Notes: generated by a model not told the origin, from the sequence alone. Positions 45,233 through 54,532 are shown, numbered from the stretch's first letter. The stretch is DNA of 64,000 nt from an uncultured Parabacteroides sp. (GCA_937894065.1 CALCST010000033.1:1-64000), one strand, 5' to 3'. A program made the numbers and translations.

Positions 45233-45264
45233 CAAAATTAGTTTTTATTCGTCAATTAATCAAG
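45233..45264 (-). promoter_or_regulatory. Promoter of the DUF4494 operon
   Basis: On the minus strand -33 CTTG (45261-45264), 20-base spacer, -7 TAATTTTG (45233-45240). The predicted start lies about 60 bases before the ATG. Confidence 0.5.
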
Positions 45265-45333
45265 AAGAGATATCAGCTTAATCAGCATTGAAACAATACT
45301 CATTATACATTATGAAGGGAAGCCGGGGAATAA

Positions 45334-45371
45334 AAAAAAGCGGAAACTCAGATTTGAGTTTCCGCTTTTTT
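45334..45371 (-). terminator. Terminator after tRNA-Thr
   Basis: AAAAAAGCGGAAACTC pairs with GAGTTTCCGCTTTTTT around a 6-base loop. It ends the SRP RNA-tRNA transcript right after the tRNA. Confidence 0.93.
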
Positions 45372-45372
45372 G

Positions 45373-45446
45373 AGCCTCTTGTCGGATTCGAACCAACGAC
45401 CCCGAGATTACAAATCACGTGCTCTGGCCAACTGAGCTAAAGAGGC
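45373..45446 (-). tRNA. tRNA-Thr (anticodon UGU)
   Basis: The minus strand folds as a 74-base cloverleaf: acceptor GCCTCTT/AAGAGGC (45440-45446 with 45374-45380), D arm GCTC/GAGC, anticodon loop TTTGTAA with anticodon TGT, and T arm with GTTGG TTCGAAT CCGAC. The discriminator base is U. CCA is not encoded. The RNA is directly joined to the SRP RNA upstream. Confidence 0.97.
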
Positions 45447-45447
45447 A

Positions 45448-45547
45448 GGTGGGCAAGCTTGCTACATCGCGCCGCTACAACCAAGTACCCTTGCTACGGT
45501 CAAGTCCTGGGGGATTCCGAGGGAGCTTGCCGTGTAGGACTTACCCG
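45448..45547 (-). ncRNA. ffs: Signal recognition particle RNA (small bacterial type)
   Basis: The minus-strand RNA has a basal helix GGGTAAG/CTTGCCC and CTACA/TGTAG, and the domain IV core CAGG-ACUUGACCGU-AGCA. This has the same spacing as E. coli domain IV, where CAGG and AGCA flank ten bases. The apical loop is UGAC, which fits the URRC alternative to GGAA. It pairs with Ffh for co-translational membrane targeting. A TACTTTTG promoter box lies upstream, and the 3' end abuts tRNA-Thr, so RNase P cleavage of the tRNA would form or approach the 3' end. Ends are approximate. Confidence 0.85.
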
Positions 45548-45551
45548 AGTG

Positions 45552-45582
45552 CAAAAGTAGATATTATTTTTTATTCTGCAAG
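45552..45582 (-). promoter_or_regulatory. Promoter of ffs-tRNA-Thr
   Basis: On the minus strand -33 CTTG (45579-45582), 19-base spacer, -7 TACTTTTG (45552-45559). The start would be near 45545. Confidence 0.65.
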
Positions 45583-45698
45583 GGATTTTGACAATATTTT
45601 TTCATACAAACACATAAGATACATAATAACAACAAATTAAGTCTATGTTAATATATGTAAATTCATTGTTATTCCTATAATGATATGTACTTAAAAAT

Positions 45699-45782
45699 AT
45701 ATACGGATGTAAAATAGAATATATACGAACGTAAAATGAAATAAATACGGACGTAAATCTAACTACTTCCGTATATATTTTA
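45699..45782. repeat. Intergenic repeat family I, copy 2 (TACGGACGTAAA units)
   Basis: Four units stand in a row: TACGGATGTAAA, TACGAACGTAAA, TACGGACGTAAA and, inverted, TTCCGTATA. They lie in the gene-free stretch between ffs and the glgP terminator. Confidence 0.65.
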
Positions 45783-45835
45783 CAGGAATTGCCAGTGTAA
45801 AAGTCATCCCCTATAATATCAAATATTATCACAAA

Positions 45836-45882
45836 AAAAGCTGCATGTCAAAATGAGATTACTCACTTCGGCATGCAGCTTT
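45836..45882 (-). terminator. Terminator of the glycogen phosphorylase gene
   Basis: AAAGCTGCATG (45837-45847) pairs with CATGCAGCTTT (45872-45882). A-rich sequence on the plus strand gives the T tail on the minus strand. Confidence 0.9.
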
Positions 45883-45920
45883 ATCTGTTATAAGAATTAA
45901 TATTCTATATGGTATTCAAA

Positions 45921-48491
45921 TTATAACTGAATCCAACGAATATAAGCGAAGTCCATTCTATGAGGCAATTCTGCATTCTTTGGGAATACACGGAAACCTA
46001 TGCGTTGTGTTCCTGCTTCTGTTGGAGTTACTTTCAATTCGAAGAATAATTTTGAACCTTCTTCTTTCATAAGTTTGAATTCTTCTTTAAGGACAATTAC
46101 TGGAATATGTTTTTCCATGTCTTCCTTAGTAACAACCATTTCAACGCCAAGCATACCCTGCAATTCATGACGGTCAATTACAAGATTAAACTTAGCTTCA
46201 GTTCCTACAACAGGACCATTTGCTACAAAGTTGTCATCAGCTGTAAATGATTCAACCTGGAAGCTATCCCAGTGAGAAGCTACCTCTTCTTTCCATGCTG
46301 CAATTGATTTTGCCTTAGCAAAATTATTTTCAGTCAATACAGCTGAACGTGTAGCCAATTTGTTATAGAAACGGTCGATATAATCATCAAGCATACGTTT
46401 CATTGTATAGTCGTATGCAATCTGTGACATAGAATTCTTGATATACTGAATCCATTCAGGAGAATAGCCCTTACTGTTACGAGCGTAATATGTTGGGATA
46501 ATTTCTGTTTCCAACATCTGATAAATTGTAGCAGCGTCCAACTGATCCTGATACTGCTGGTTTTCGTAAGTACGCTTGTCAGTCAAAGCCCAACCAGCAC
46601 CTTCACGATAACCTTCATACCACCAACCATCAAGTACAGAGAAGTTCAATACACCGTTCATTTCTGCTTTTTCACCAGAAGTACCAGATGCTTCCAATGG
46701 TCTTGTAGGAGTGTTCAACCAAACATCAACACCAGCAATCAAGTGACGAGCCAAACGCATATCGTAGTTTTCCAAGAAGATAATCTTACCCTGGAATTCA
46801 GGACGACGAGAAATCTCAATAATATGTTTGATCAAGCCCTGTCCACCACCGTCAGCCGGGTGAGCTTTTCCTGTAAATACAAACTGGATTGGGAACTGCT
46901 CGTTGTTGACAATCTTAGCCAAACGATCCAAGTCTGTAAACAACAGGTGTGCACGTTTATAAGTAGCAAAACGACGACCGAAACCAATCATCAATGCATT
47001 AGGATTAATCTTTTCCAAGATTGAAACAACCTTAGCTGGATCACCCTGATTTTTCAACCAAGTTGTTTTATATTCATTCTTGATATATGAAATAAGTTTA
47101 TTCTTCAATGTTTGGCGAAGATTCCATATTTCTTCATCAGAAACAGACTGAATAGCTTCCCAATATTTAGCTTCTGATTGATGCTGGAAGAAATCTTTAG
47201 CAAATCTTTCCTTGAAGAATTTCTTCCATTCTGTTGAAGCCCATGTTGGCATATGAACACCATTTGTAACATAGCCTACATGCAATTCATCAGGGAAATA
47301 TCCTTTCCAGATAGGAGCAAACATTTTCTGAGAAACTTTACCGTGCAACCAGCTCACACCATTTGCTTCCTGACAAGTGTTCAAAGCAAATGTACTCATA
47401 CAGAACTTTTCATTTGTACCTGGATTTTCACGTCCCATGTCAATGAATTCCTGCCAACTGATGCCTAATTTACCAGGGAATTCACCCATATATCTGCCGA
47501 ACAAACCTTCATCAAAATAGTCATGACCTGCAGGAACAGGAGTATGAACTGTATACAATGAAGAAGCACGAACTACTTCAAGAGCTTCATTGAATGAAAG
47601 ACCTTCATTCTGGATATAATCAACCAAACGCTGAGCATTGATCAATGCTGCATGTCCTTCATTACAGTGATAAACCTGTTTCTTGATTCCAAGTTTGTTA
47701 AGCAACAAGATACCACCAATACCCAACAGATATTCCTGCTTCATACGGTTTTCCCAGTCACCACCGTAAAGCTGGTGAGTGATTGAACGATCCCATTCGC
47801 TATTCTGAGGAATATCAGTATCCATCAAATACAATGGAACACGACCTACCATCACTTTCCATACATACGCATATACTACACGACCAGGATAAGGAACTTC
47901 AAGAACAAATGGTTCACCATTAGACTGCAAAACCTGAGTCAAAGGCAAAGAGCCGAAGTTCTGAGCTTCGTAGTTTGCAATCTGCTGACCGTCCATTGAC
48001 AATGTCTGAGTGAAATAGCCATAACGATACAAGAAACCTACAGCACACAAATCAATATTGCTGTCGCTGGCTTCTTTCAAATAGTCACCTGCCAAAACAC
48101 CTAAACCACCAGAATAGATCTTCAATACATTTGTAAGACCATATTCCATACTGAAATAAGCTACAGATGGTTTTGTTACATCTGGCTTAACACTCATATA
48201 GTTTTTGAAGTCAGCATATACACTGTTGACTTCTGCCATCAATTCTTTATCAGAAATAATTTCCTCAACACGACCATAAGAAAGATTCTGCAACAACTGT
48301 ACAGGATTTCCTTCTGTTGATTTCCATAATGCTGGATCAATTTTGCCAAACAATTTGGCTCCTTCGTGATTCCATACCCACCAAAGATTTGTCGCCATTT
48401 CTTTTAATGGCTCTAACTGTTTAGGAAGTTTTGACTGAGAATAAACTTCCTTCCAAATTGGTTCGTTTGCGTTATTCGCTTTGATTTTCAT
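45921..48491 (-). CDS. glgP: Alpha-glucan (glycogen) phosphorylase
   Basis: This GT35 enzyme releases glucose 1-phosphate from glycogen. The 856-residue protein has the N-terminal DUF3417 extension (NLWWVWNHEGAKLF) that marks the bacterial/archaeal branch. The core shows IYSGGLGVLAGDYLKEASD, YHCNEGHAALI and the PLP-lysine segment EASGTSGEKAEMNG. A C-terminal strand-rich domain follows. It lies 90 bases after the glycogen synthase gene on the same strand, so storage and release of glycogen are encoded together. A TACCTTTG box (48551-48558) may give it an extra promoter. Confidence 0.95.
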   Translation of the reverse strand: MKIKANNANEPIWKEVYSQSKLPKQLEPLKEMATNLWWVWNHEGAKLFGKIDPALWKSTEGNPVQLLQNLSYGRVEEIISDKELMAEVNSVYADFKNYMSVKPDVTKPSVAYFSMEYGLTNVLKIYSGGLGVLAGDYLKEASDSNIDLCAVGFLYRYGYFTQTLSMDGQQIANYEAQNFGSLPLTQVLQSNGEPFVLEVPYPGRVVYAYVWKVMVGRVPLYLMDTDIPQNSEWDRSITHQLYGGDWENRMKQEYLLGIGGILLLNKLGIKKQVYHCNEGHAALINAQRLVDYIQNEGLSFNEALEVVRASSLYTVHTPVPAGHDYFDEGLFGRYMGEFPGKLGISWQEFIDMGRENPGTNEKFCMSTFALNTCQEANGVSWLHGKVSQKMFAPIWKGYFPDELHVGYVTNGVHMPTWASTEWKKFFKERFAKDFFQHQSEAKYWEAIQSVSDEEIWNLRQTLKNKLISYIKNEYKTTWLKNQGDPAKVVSILEKINPNALMIGFGRRFATYKRAHLLFTDLDRLAKIVNNEQFPIQFVFTGKAHPADGGGQGLIKHIIEISRRPEFQGKIIFLENYDMRLARHLIAGVDVWLNTPTRPLEASGTSGEKAEMNGVLNFSVLDGWWYEGYREGAGWALTDKRTYENQQYQDQLDAATIYQMLETEIIPTYYARNSKGYSPEWIQYIKNSMSQIAYDYTMKRMLDDYIDRFYNKLATRSAVLTENNFAKAKSIAAWKEEVASHWDSFQVESFTADDNFVANGPVVGTEAKFNLVIDRHELQGMLGVEMVVTKEDMEKHIPVIVLKEEFKLMKEEGSKLFFELKVTPTEAGTQRIGFRVFPKNAELPHRMDFAYIRWIQL

Positions 48492-48581
48492 ATTATGAAG
48501 TTTAAAGTAAATTCTACATTATAATTAACTTGCCATTAATTTTTCCGCTGCAAAGGTACGATTTTTTGTCGATAAATTTGC

Positions 48582-50243
48582 TTAACTATTTCTTTTCTTG
48601 GCTTTTTCCAATGCAATGCGGAATGCTTCATCATAATATTTGATGAATTTAGTCCATTCAGCCTTTTTCGCTAATTCAAAACAATTAGTTTTTATCTTAT
48701 TCAATGTAACCTTGTTTTCCTCAGCAGCCAATTCCAAAATTGAATGCTTAATAGCATCAGCAACCTCAAAGTAATTGAAGTCTGTACGATTAACAACAAC
48801 AACTCCTTCCTTTATATTATTACCTGAAACATGCTGTTTCGCCCACATTCCAAATCCGGCAAGATTTGTTGTAATCGTTGGTATTCCAAATGCTACACTC
48901 TCAAGTGGTGTATATCCCCAAGGTTCATAATAAGAAGGGTAAACAGTAGCATCCATACCAATAAGCAAATCATAATATGGCTTATTGAAAATACCATCTT
49001 TACCGTCCTGATAACACGGAACGAATATTATCTTAAGTTTTTCATTAGGCTGGTTTGTAAAACCGGCATACTGTATGTAATTCAAAACTCGGTCTTCATT
49101 CATATGATGCAGCCAATGAGTGCAGAAAGGCATTTGCATTGGTTCTGTTGTCTTTATATCTTTTTCAACAACTTCTTTCAAATCAGCACGTACATCTTTA
49201 ACCCATGCCGGAACCATGATAAACGCAACAACTTCTCTCTGCAACTGACCGGAAGTTCTGGTTCTGTTCATTGCTTCAATAAACACATCAATACCTTTAT
49301 TGCGGTATTCATATCTTCCACTGGTAGAAATAAGCAATGCATCAGAATCTATTTTAGTTCCCAAAAGTTTCTCTGCCACATTAATCAAACATTTTCTGGC
49401 AGCTTGTCTTTTTTGTTCGTAAAGCTTTCCTTCTGGAACAAAGTTCGGTTCAAAACCATTAGGAGTAACAATATCAGGAGCTTTATCCAACAACTGCTTA
49501 CACTCAACAGCCGTGATATCGCTTACAGTAGTAAAGCAGTCCACATTATGAGCGGCCTGTTTTTCCACAGAATGTTTTGCTTCCATATTAAGCTCAAATG
49601 CCATCTGGTCGCCATTATAACCTTCCATATAAGCATACAAGGCTTTGTTGTTACCAGCGATGGAACGTCCTATGGATGTAGCATGAGTTGTAAATAATGT
49701 TGCAATAGCAGGAATATTCTTACGTATATATAAAGCTCCCATAGAAAGCATCCACTCATTGAAAAGAGCTACCACATTCTTATTTTCCAAGTGGTAATAA
49801 TTATAAAAACTTTCTATGACCTTTCCTACGGCATATGCAAAAATACAGGATTCATCGTAATCACCATAAGCATGCATTGAATCCACATGGAAATCCTGCC
49901 ACATAGAAAAGAATAGGATATCTTTTTCAGGGAAAAATTGTTTGAAATCAACAAGAATGACTGGAGGTTCACCTGGAACAGTCCATCTACCAACCTTTAT
50001 TTTCAAATTGTCATTCTGCTCAGCGTGCTTCTTCCAATCAGCAAATAGCTTTTTATCTTCTTTAAAATCTGAAGCTTCTGTGTCTTTCCATACATCAGGG
50101 CCGATAAATACAACTTTATCCTTAAATGTTTGTTGTAGTGTATGAGCTTTTGTTGAAAGTACTGTATAAATTCCTCCAACTTTATTACATACTTCCCAAC
50201 TGCTTTCGAAAAGATAATCTGGCGTAGTTTTTGTATTGTCCAT
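48582..50243 (-). CDS. Glycogen synthase, eukaryotic-like GT3 type
   Basis: The protein of 553 residues matches eukaryotic-type glycogen synthase, which uses UDP-glucose: LFESSWEVCNKVGGIYTVLSTKA at the start (UDP-sugar site), FTTHATSIGR, SDITAVEC and VTPNGFEPNF in the centre, and PSYYEPWGYTPLE in the C-terminal Rossmann half with the catalytic Glu. GT3 synthases are common in Bacteroidetes and lack the bacterial GT5 glgA architecture. MDNTK at 50243 is the likely start. A TATCTTTG box with a weak -33 (50276-50306) precedes it. Confidence 0.93.
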   Translation of the reverse strand: MDNTKTTPDYLFESSWEVCNKVGGIYTVLSTKAHTLQQTFKDKVVFIGPDVWKDTEASDFKEDKKLFADWKKHAEQNDNLKIKVGRWTVPGEPPVILVDFKQFFPEKDILFFSMWQDFHVDSMHAYGDYDESCIFAYAVGKVIESFYNYYHLENKNVVALFNEWMLSMGALYIRKNIPAIATLFTTHATSIGRSIAGNNKALYAYMEGYNGDQMAFELNMEAKHSVEKQAAHNVDCFTTVSDITAVECKQLLDKAPDIVTPNGFEPNFVPEGKLYEQKRQAARKCLINVAEKLLGTKIDSDALLISTSGRYEYRNKGIDVFIEAMNRTRTSGQLQREVVAFIMVPAWVKDVRADLKEVVEKDIKTTEPMQMPFCTHWLHHMNEDRVLNYIQYAGFTNQPNEKLKIIFVPCYQDGKDGIFNKPYYDLLIGMDATVYPSYYEPWGYTPLESVAFGIPTITTNLAGFGMWAKQHVSGNNIKEGVVVVNRTDFNYFEVADAIKHSILELAAEENKVTLNKIKTNCFELAKKAEWTKFIKYYDEAFRIALEKAKKRNS

Positions 50244-50275
50244 AATCATTAGAGTCAGTTATATTTCTTTTTTTG

Positions 50276-50306
50276 CAAAGATATTCATTTTTTTTACATT
50301 TTCAGA
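50276..50306 (-). promoter_or_regulatory. Probable promoter of the glycogen synthase gene
   Basis: On the minus strand -7 TATCTTTG (50276-50283) is preceded, after 19 bases, by TCTG (50303-50306), a weak -33 box. Confidence 0.45.
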
Positions 50307-50372
50307 CTGTCAGTTTTCTTTTTATATTCATACACACATACCAACCCGATCACAATTCATAGTTTCAAAAAC

Positions 50373-50419
50373 AAAAAGGGTTAAGATTATTCCTCATACA
50401 GAACATCTTAACCCTTTAA
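50373..50419 (-). terminator. Terminator after gdhA
   Basis: AAAGGGTTAAGAT (50375-50387) pairs with ATCTTAACCCTTT (50405-50417) with T-rich sequence on the minus-strand side. Confidence 0.9.
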
Positions 50420-50493
50420 TTTATATATTTTATAATATAAAGACTTTTATTAAAAGCTCAATATTACATAACTTATTATAAACATCAATTAGA

Positions 50494-51828
50494 TTATAAT
50501 ATACCTTGCGCCATCATTGCTTTAGCAACTTTCATAAATCCAGCAACATTAGCACCCTTAACATAGTTTACGTAACCATCAGGTTGTTTACCATATTTTA
50601 CGCACTGTTCATGGATGTTTTTCATAATGCTCTGCAATTTTTCGTCAACTTCTTCGCTGCTCCAGCTCAATTTCTGGGCATTCTGAGTCATTTCCAAACC
50701 AGAAACAGAAACACCACCGGCATTTGCAGCCTTACCCGGAGCATAAAGTATCTTAGCTTCAAGGAATGCATCAATAGCTTCAGGAGTTGATGGCATGTTA
50801 GCACCTTCAGACACTGCAAAACAGCCGTTAGCCAACAAAGTCTTAGCATCGTCGCCATTCAATTCGTTCTGAGTAGCACTTGGCATAGCTATATCACATT
50901 TTTCACCCCAAGGACGAGCACCCTGAACATACTTCACGCCATAATGTTCTGCATATTCTCTAATTCTACCACGATACAGATTCTTCAATTCCATGATATA
51001 ATCCAATTTTTCACGGTCGATACCATCCGGGTCATAGATATAACCATCAGAATCTGACATTGTCACAACTTTAGCTCCAAGGCTGATAAGTTTTTCAACT
51101 GTATATTGAGCAACATTTCCTGAACCTGAAACTGTAACAACTTTACCTTTGATATCAATATTTCTAGTCTTAAGCATCTGTAACAAGAAATAAACATTTC
51201 CATAACCAGTTGCTTCAGGACGTATAAGAGAACCTCCGAATTCGATACCTTTACCAGTGAATGTTCCAGTGTTCTCACGTGCAAGTTTCTTATACATACC
51301 ATACATATAAGCAACTTCACGGCCACCAACACCTATATCACCTGCAGGAACATCTGTGTCAGGACCAATATGTCTCCACAATTCAAGAACGAATGCCTGG
51401 CAGAATCTCATAATTTCAGCATTAGACTTTCCACGAGGGCTGAAATCAGAACCACCTTTACCACCACCCATTGGCAAAGTTGTCAATGAGTTCTTGAAAG
51501 TCTGCTCAAAAGCCAAGAATTTCAAAATAGACTGATTTACTGAAGAGTGGAAACGAATACCACCTTTATACGGGCCAATTGCATTATTATGCTGGATTCT
51601 GTATCCCATATTTGTCTGAATCTGACCTTTATCGTCCATCCATGTCACACGGAAAGAGAAAATTCTATCAGGAATACAAAGTCTTTCAATCAAATTTGAT
51701 TTTTCAAACTCAGGATGTTCGTTGTAAACTTCTTCAATTGTTCCTAGCACTTCAGATACTGCCTGATGATATTCCGGTTCATTCGGAAATCTTCTTTTCA
51801 AATTGTCTAATACTTCAATTGCCTTCAT
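50494..51828 (-). CDS. gdhA: NADP-specific glutamate dehydrogenase
   Basis: The hexameric enzyme makes glutamate from 2-oxoglutarate and ammonia. The 444-residue length and motifs, including PYKGGIRFH, LPMGGGKGGSDF with the catalytic Lys and PAGDIGVGGREV, are those of the short NADP type. The Rossmann SGSGNVAQYTVEKL begins the coenzyme domain. It is a single gene behind a strong promoter with a long leader, so ammonium-dependent control of its mRNA is possible but not shown. Confidence 0.96.
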   Translation of the reverse strand: MKAIEVLDNLKRRFPNEPEYHQAVSEVLGTIEEVYNEHPEFEKSNLIERLCIPDRIFSFRVTWMDDKGQIQTNMGYRIQHNNAIGPYKGGIRFHSSVNQSILKFLAFEQTFKNSLTTLPMGGGKGGSDFSPRGKSNAEIMRFCQAFVLELWRHIGPDTDVPAGDIGVGGREVAYMYGMYKKLARENTGTFTGKGIEFGGSLIRPEATGYGNVYFLLQMLKTRNIDIKGKVVTVSGSGNVAQYTVEKLISLGAKVVTMSDSDGYIYDPDGIDREKLDYIMELKNLYRGRIREYAEHYGVKYVQGARPWGEKCDIAMPSATQNELNGDDAKTLLANGCFAVSEGANMPSTPEAIDAFLEAKILYAPGKAANAGGVSVSGLEMTQNAQKLSWSSEEVDEKLQSIMKNIHEQCVKYGKQPDGYVNYVKGANVAGFMKVAKAMMAQGIL

Positions 51829-51959
51829 TTTCGTTTTTTCTTTTTTAATCTCAAACCAGCCTCAAAATTTGGTCAGCTTATGCCGATTTAAGAGTAGTAC
51901 TTGTTTATTATTTAAAATACCTATTCATTTTGCCATAGCCTTTCACAGCTCCGACATCG

Positions 51960-51990
51960 CAAAGGTAAGCAGAAAATCGAAATATGCAAA
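51960..51990 (-). promoter_or_regulatory. Promoter of gdhA
   Basis: On the minus strand -33 TTTG (51987-51990), 19-base spacer, -7 TACCTTTG (51960-51967). The start near 51953 gives a leader of about 125 bases. Confidence 0.75.
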
Positions 51991-52057
51991 TACTTGAAAG
52001 AAAAAATCAGAAAAATATATCATTTAGTAATATTCCAAGGTAATAATTTACAAATTG

Positions 52058-52243
52058 TCAAACATTATCTTTTCTTCGCATATTCTTATAGATGGGGACA
52101 AATACTATTATTGCTGAAGCTACAATAGCAAATACAACATCAAAAGTTATTGTCTCAGTGTTTGATATGAGGAAATAGCATAGAAATCCCCATAATAAAG
52201 TCAGACACACAGCCTGACTGTTAGAAATTTTTCTTCGCGCCAT
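52058..52243 (-). CDS. Small two-helix membrane protein
   Basis: The 61-residue protein has a basic start (MARRK), hydrophobic segments at about 10-26 and 34-51, and a basic end (NMRRKDN). It is of no recognised family. The base composition matches the neighbours and the start is well placed after an intergenic hairpin. It lies between gdhA and the DUF2007 gene. Confidence 0.55.
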   Translation of the reverse strand: MARRKISNSQAVCLTLLWGFLCYFLISNTETITFDVVFAIVASAIIVFVPIYKNMRRKDNV

Positions 52244-52306
52244 ATTTTATATCAATTTGTTTTTATTATTTACGATTCATATTTACTAGTCTATTTATAA
52301 TGTGAC

Positions 52307-52352
52307 AAGTTGACAAAGATAATATCAAAAACTAATATTTCTTTGTCAACTT
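52307..52352. repeat. Intergenic repeat family III, copy 1 (AAGTTGACAAAGA hairpin)
   Basis: AAGTTGACAAAGA (52307-52319) pairs perfectly with TCTTTGTCAACTT (52340-52352) around 20 bases. No T run follows on either strand, so it is not a standard terminator. Related units occur at 62209-62295. A -7-like TATCTTTG (minus strand, 52314-52321) overlaps the stem. Confidence 0.55.
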
Positions 52353-52418
52353 ATTTAACTCAACACAGAATATAAACAATACTCAATATTGTAAATAGGA
52401 CATTCGCAAAAACTCCAT

Positions 52419-52802
52419 TTATTCATATATGAAGAATGCCACTGTATAAAAACCCACAGCCAACAATAAAGCTAGTACTATAATCCATCCCAACAACTGC
52501 TTTTCAAGCTTTTGCCCCTTGAACAATGGCAATTTGTCCATAAACTTCTTCAAATCTGATGCCCAACCGACATTTCCTGACGGCAACTCATAACCTCCAT
52601 TTTTCATTATACGTAATGCTTCAGGCAAATCTTTTTCAAGAATTTCCAGATAAACGCCTCCCACATCTGCATAACCATAAAGGAGGCGAGCAGTCAGTTC
52701 ATTACGCAAATAGCAATCTATCCCTTCTGATTTCAAAAGTGAAATCAATATTTGCGCATCCGCCGGATACGTAAATTGTGCTATAGCTACCATTTTATCC
52801 AT
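52419..52802 (-). CDS. DUF2007 domain protein with C-terminal membrane helix
   Basis: Residues 1-75 form a DUF2007 domain (a putative signal-transducing fold): AQFTYPADAQILISLLKSEG and GVYLEILEKDLPEALRIM. A short linker leads to a membrane helix at about residues 105-124. The protein would be cytoplasmic and tail-anchored. Its partner is unknown. An alternative start three codons downstream is possible. Confidence 0.8.
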   Translation of the reverse strand: MDKMVAIAQFTYPADAQILISLLKSEGIDCYLRNELTARLLYGYADVGGVYLEILEKDLPEALRIMKNGGYELPSGNVGWASDLKKFMDKLPLFKGQKLEKQLLGWIIVLALLLAVGFYTVAFFIYE

Positions 52803-53101
52803 AATAATCCTGATTTAGAGTTTGTACAAATTTAGAAAAAAACAGAAAATGCATCCGTATGTAGCAACATTTTCTTTCGGGAGTAATCAGGTTTTCTTCC
52901 GTATATAATCTAAGATACATCCGAATGTAAATTCCAAAAACTATATAAGCAAAAAAAGCTCGTTATCTTTCAAACAAAACATGACTATGTTTTACGAGAA
53001 ACACTACAGTGTTTTTTCCGAACAAATCTTTAAGGTTCTATTAGTATAAAAACAAAACTCTTTTTGTATATTAGCAACACTAAAAAACAATAATAATATA
53101 T
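52803..53101. other. Intergenic region with repeat family I, copy 3
   Basis: No gene is seen. Units at 52851-52930 include ATCCGTATGTA, TTTCTTTCGGGAG, TTTTCTTCCGTATATAA and ACATCCGAATGTAAA, related to the elements at 20209-20316 and 45699-45782. Confidence 0.55.
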
Positions 53102-54532
53102 ATGGTCGCAGACATATTGAAAGATTTATACAAATCCTATACAGGAAGTGAAGCAGAAGACATAGTAGAATTACCATCTTCCGGCTCAAACAGAAGATAT
53201 TTCCGTTTGAGTGGAAAACAAAATATTGTTGGTGTTAGTGGAACTTCTGTCAAAGAAAACGAAGCTTTCCTGTATATGGCAGAACATTTCCGCAAAAAAG
53301 GCTTGCCTGTTCCGGAAATATATTGTACCAGCAACGACAAGGCTTTCTACTTACAAGAAGATTTAGGAGACACTCTCCTATTTGATGCCATAGAAAAAGG
53401 ACGTAAAAGCAGTGTGTTTGATGAAACAGAAAAAATCCTGCTACACAAAACCATAAGATTATTACCTAAAATTCAATTTGTAGGTGCCGACGGTATGGAT
53501 TTCAGCAATTGTTATCCTCAACCGGAATTCAATAGCCGTTCTATTCTTTGGGATTTAAATTATTTCAAATATTGTTTTCTTAAAGCTACCGGACTTGAAT
53601 TTCAGGAAGACCGTCTGGAAGATGATTTTCAGAAAATGGCGGATGTTTTGTTACGCAATTCATCAGCAACATTTATGTATCGTGACTTCCAGTCTCGAAA
53701 CGTAATGGTTCGCGACAATGAGCCATGGTTAATTGATTTCCAGGGCGGAAGAAAAGGTCCAGTATATTATGATGTAGCATCTTTTCTTTGGCAAGCTAAA
53801 GCTAAATATCCGGAGGATTTAAGAAACGAGCTACTCGAAGAATACATCGAAGCTCTCCGTCAGTATATGCCAGTAGATGAAGCATATTTCAGAAGTCAGC
53901 TTCAACATTTTGTTCTGTTCAGGATTTTGCAAGTTCTTGGTGCATACGGTTTCCGTGGATATTTTGAAAAAAAGCCTCACTTCATACAAAGTGTTCCTTA
54001 TGCAATAGAGAATCTAAGGGAACTTTTGCGCAATGATTATCCAGAATACCCGTATTTATGTTCTGTTTTACGTGAATTAACAGAACTGAAACAATTTACA
54101 GACGATGCACAAAAACGCCGCCTGGAAGTAAAAGTCATGAGTTTTGCCTACAAAAAAGGTATTCCTAACGACCAGACAGGAAACGGTGGAGGGTTCGTCT
54201 TTGACTGCCGAGCAATAAATAACCCTGGAAAATATGAGAGATACAATCACTTCACCGGGCTAGATGAACCTGTTATAAGCTTCCTTGAAGCAGACGGTGA
54301 AATAACAGACTTTCTGGAACATGTATATACCTTGGTAGATGCTTCTGTAAAAAGATATCTGGACCGAGGCTTCACAAATCTTATGGTGTGTTTCGGATGC
54401 ACAGGTGGACAGCATCGTTCAGTCTATTCTGCCCAACATCTTGCAGAACACCTCAACAGTAAGTTTGGCGTAAAAGTACATTTAGTACACAGGGAACAAA
54501 ATATTGAACAAATCTTTAATCCAACTCTATGA
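53102..54532 (+). CDS. Amino-sugar kinase (AmgK/APH-like) fused to a RapZ C-terminal domain
   Basis: The 476-residue protein has two parts. Residues 1-340 are an aminoglycoside-phosphotransferase-like kinase: GSNRRYFR in the nucleotide lobe, MYRDFQSRNVMV with the catalytic Asp and LIDFQGGRKGPVYYD with the metal-binding Asp. Residues 350-476 match the C-terminal half of RapZ: SFAYKKGIP, GFVFDCRAINNPG and CFGCTGGQHRSVY. In E. coli this RapZ region senses glucosamine 6-phosphate. The next gene is a MurU-like enzyme, whose usual partner AmgK phosphorylates MurNAc or GlcNAc at the anomeric position. I infer cell-wall sugar recycling with a built-in sensor. Confidence 0.85.
   Translation: MVADILKDLYKSYTGSEAEDIVELPSSGSNRRYFRLSGKQNIVGVSGTSVKENEAFLYMAEHFRKKGLPVPEIYCTSNDKAFYLQEDLGDTLLFDAIEKGRKSSVFDETEKILLHKTIRLLPKIQFVGADGMDFSNCYPQPEFNSRSILWDLNYFKYCFLKATGLEFQEDRLEDDFQKMADVLLRNSSATFMYRDFQSRNVMVRDNEPWLIDFQGGRKGPVYYDVASFLWQAKAKYPEDLRNELLEEYIEALRQYMPVDEAYFRSQLQHFVLFRILQVLGAYGFRGYFEKKPHFIQSVPYAIENLRELLRNDYPEYPYLCSVLRELTELKQFTDDAQKRRLEVKVMSFAYKKGIPNDQTGNGGGFVFDCRAINNPGKYERYNHFTGLDEPVISFLEADGEITDFLEHVYTLVDASVKRYLDRGFTNLMVCFGCTGGQHRSVYSAQHLAEHLNSKFGVKVHLVHREQNIEQIFNPTL

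Noticed and set aside
45419..45640. 73-codon plus-strand frame over the SRP RNA and tRNA
   Set aside because: It runs antisense to the two RNA genes and their promoter.
48831..49697. 288-codon plus-strand frame inside glycogen synthase
   Set aside because: It is antisense to a well-conserved GT3 gene; its composition (Ser, His, Phe, Cys rich) is typical of a shadow frame.
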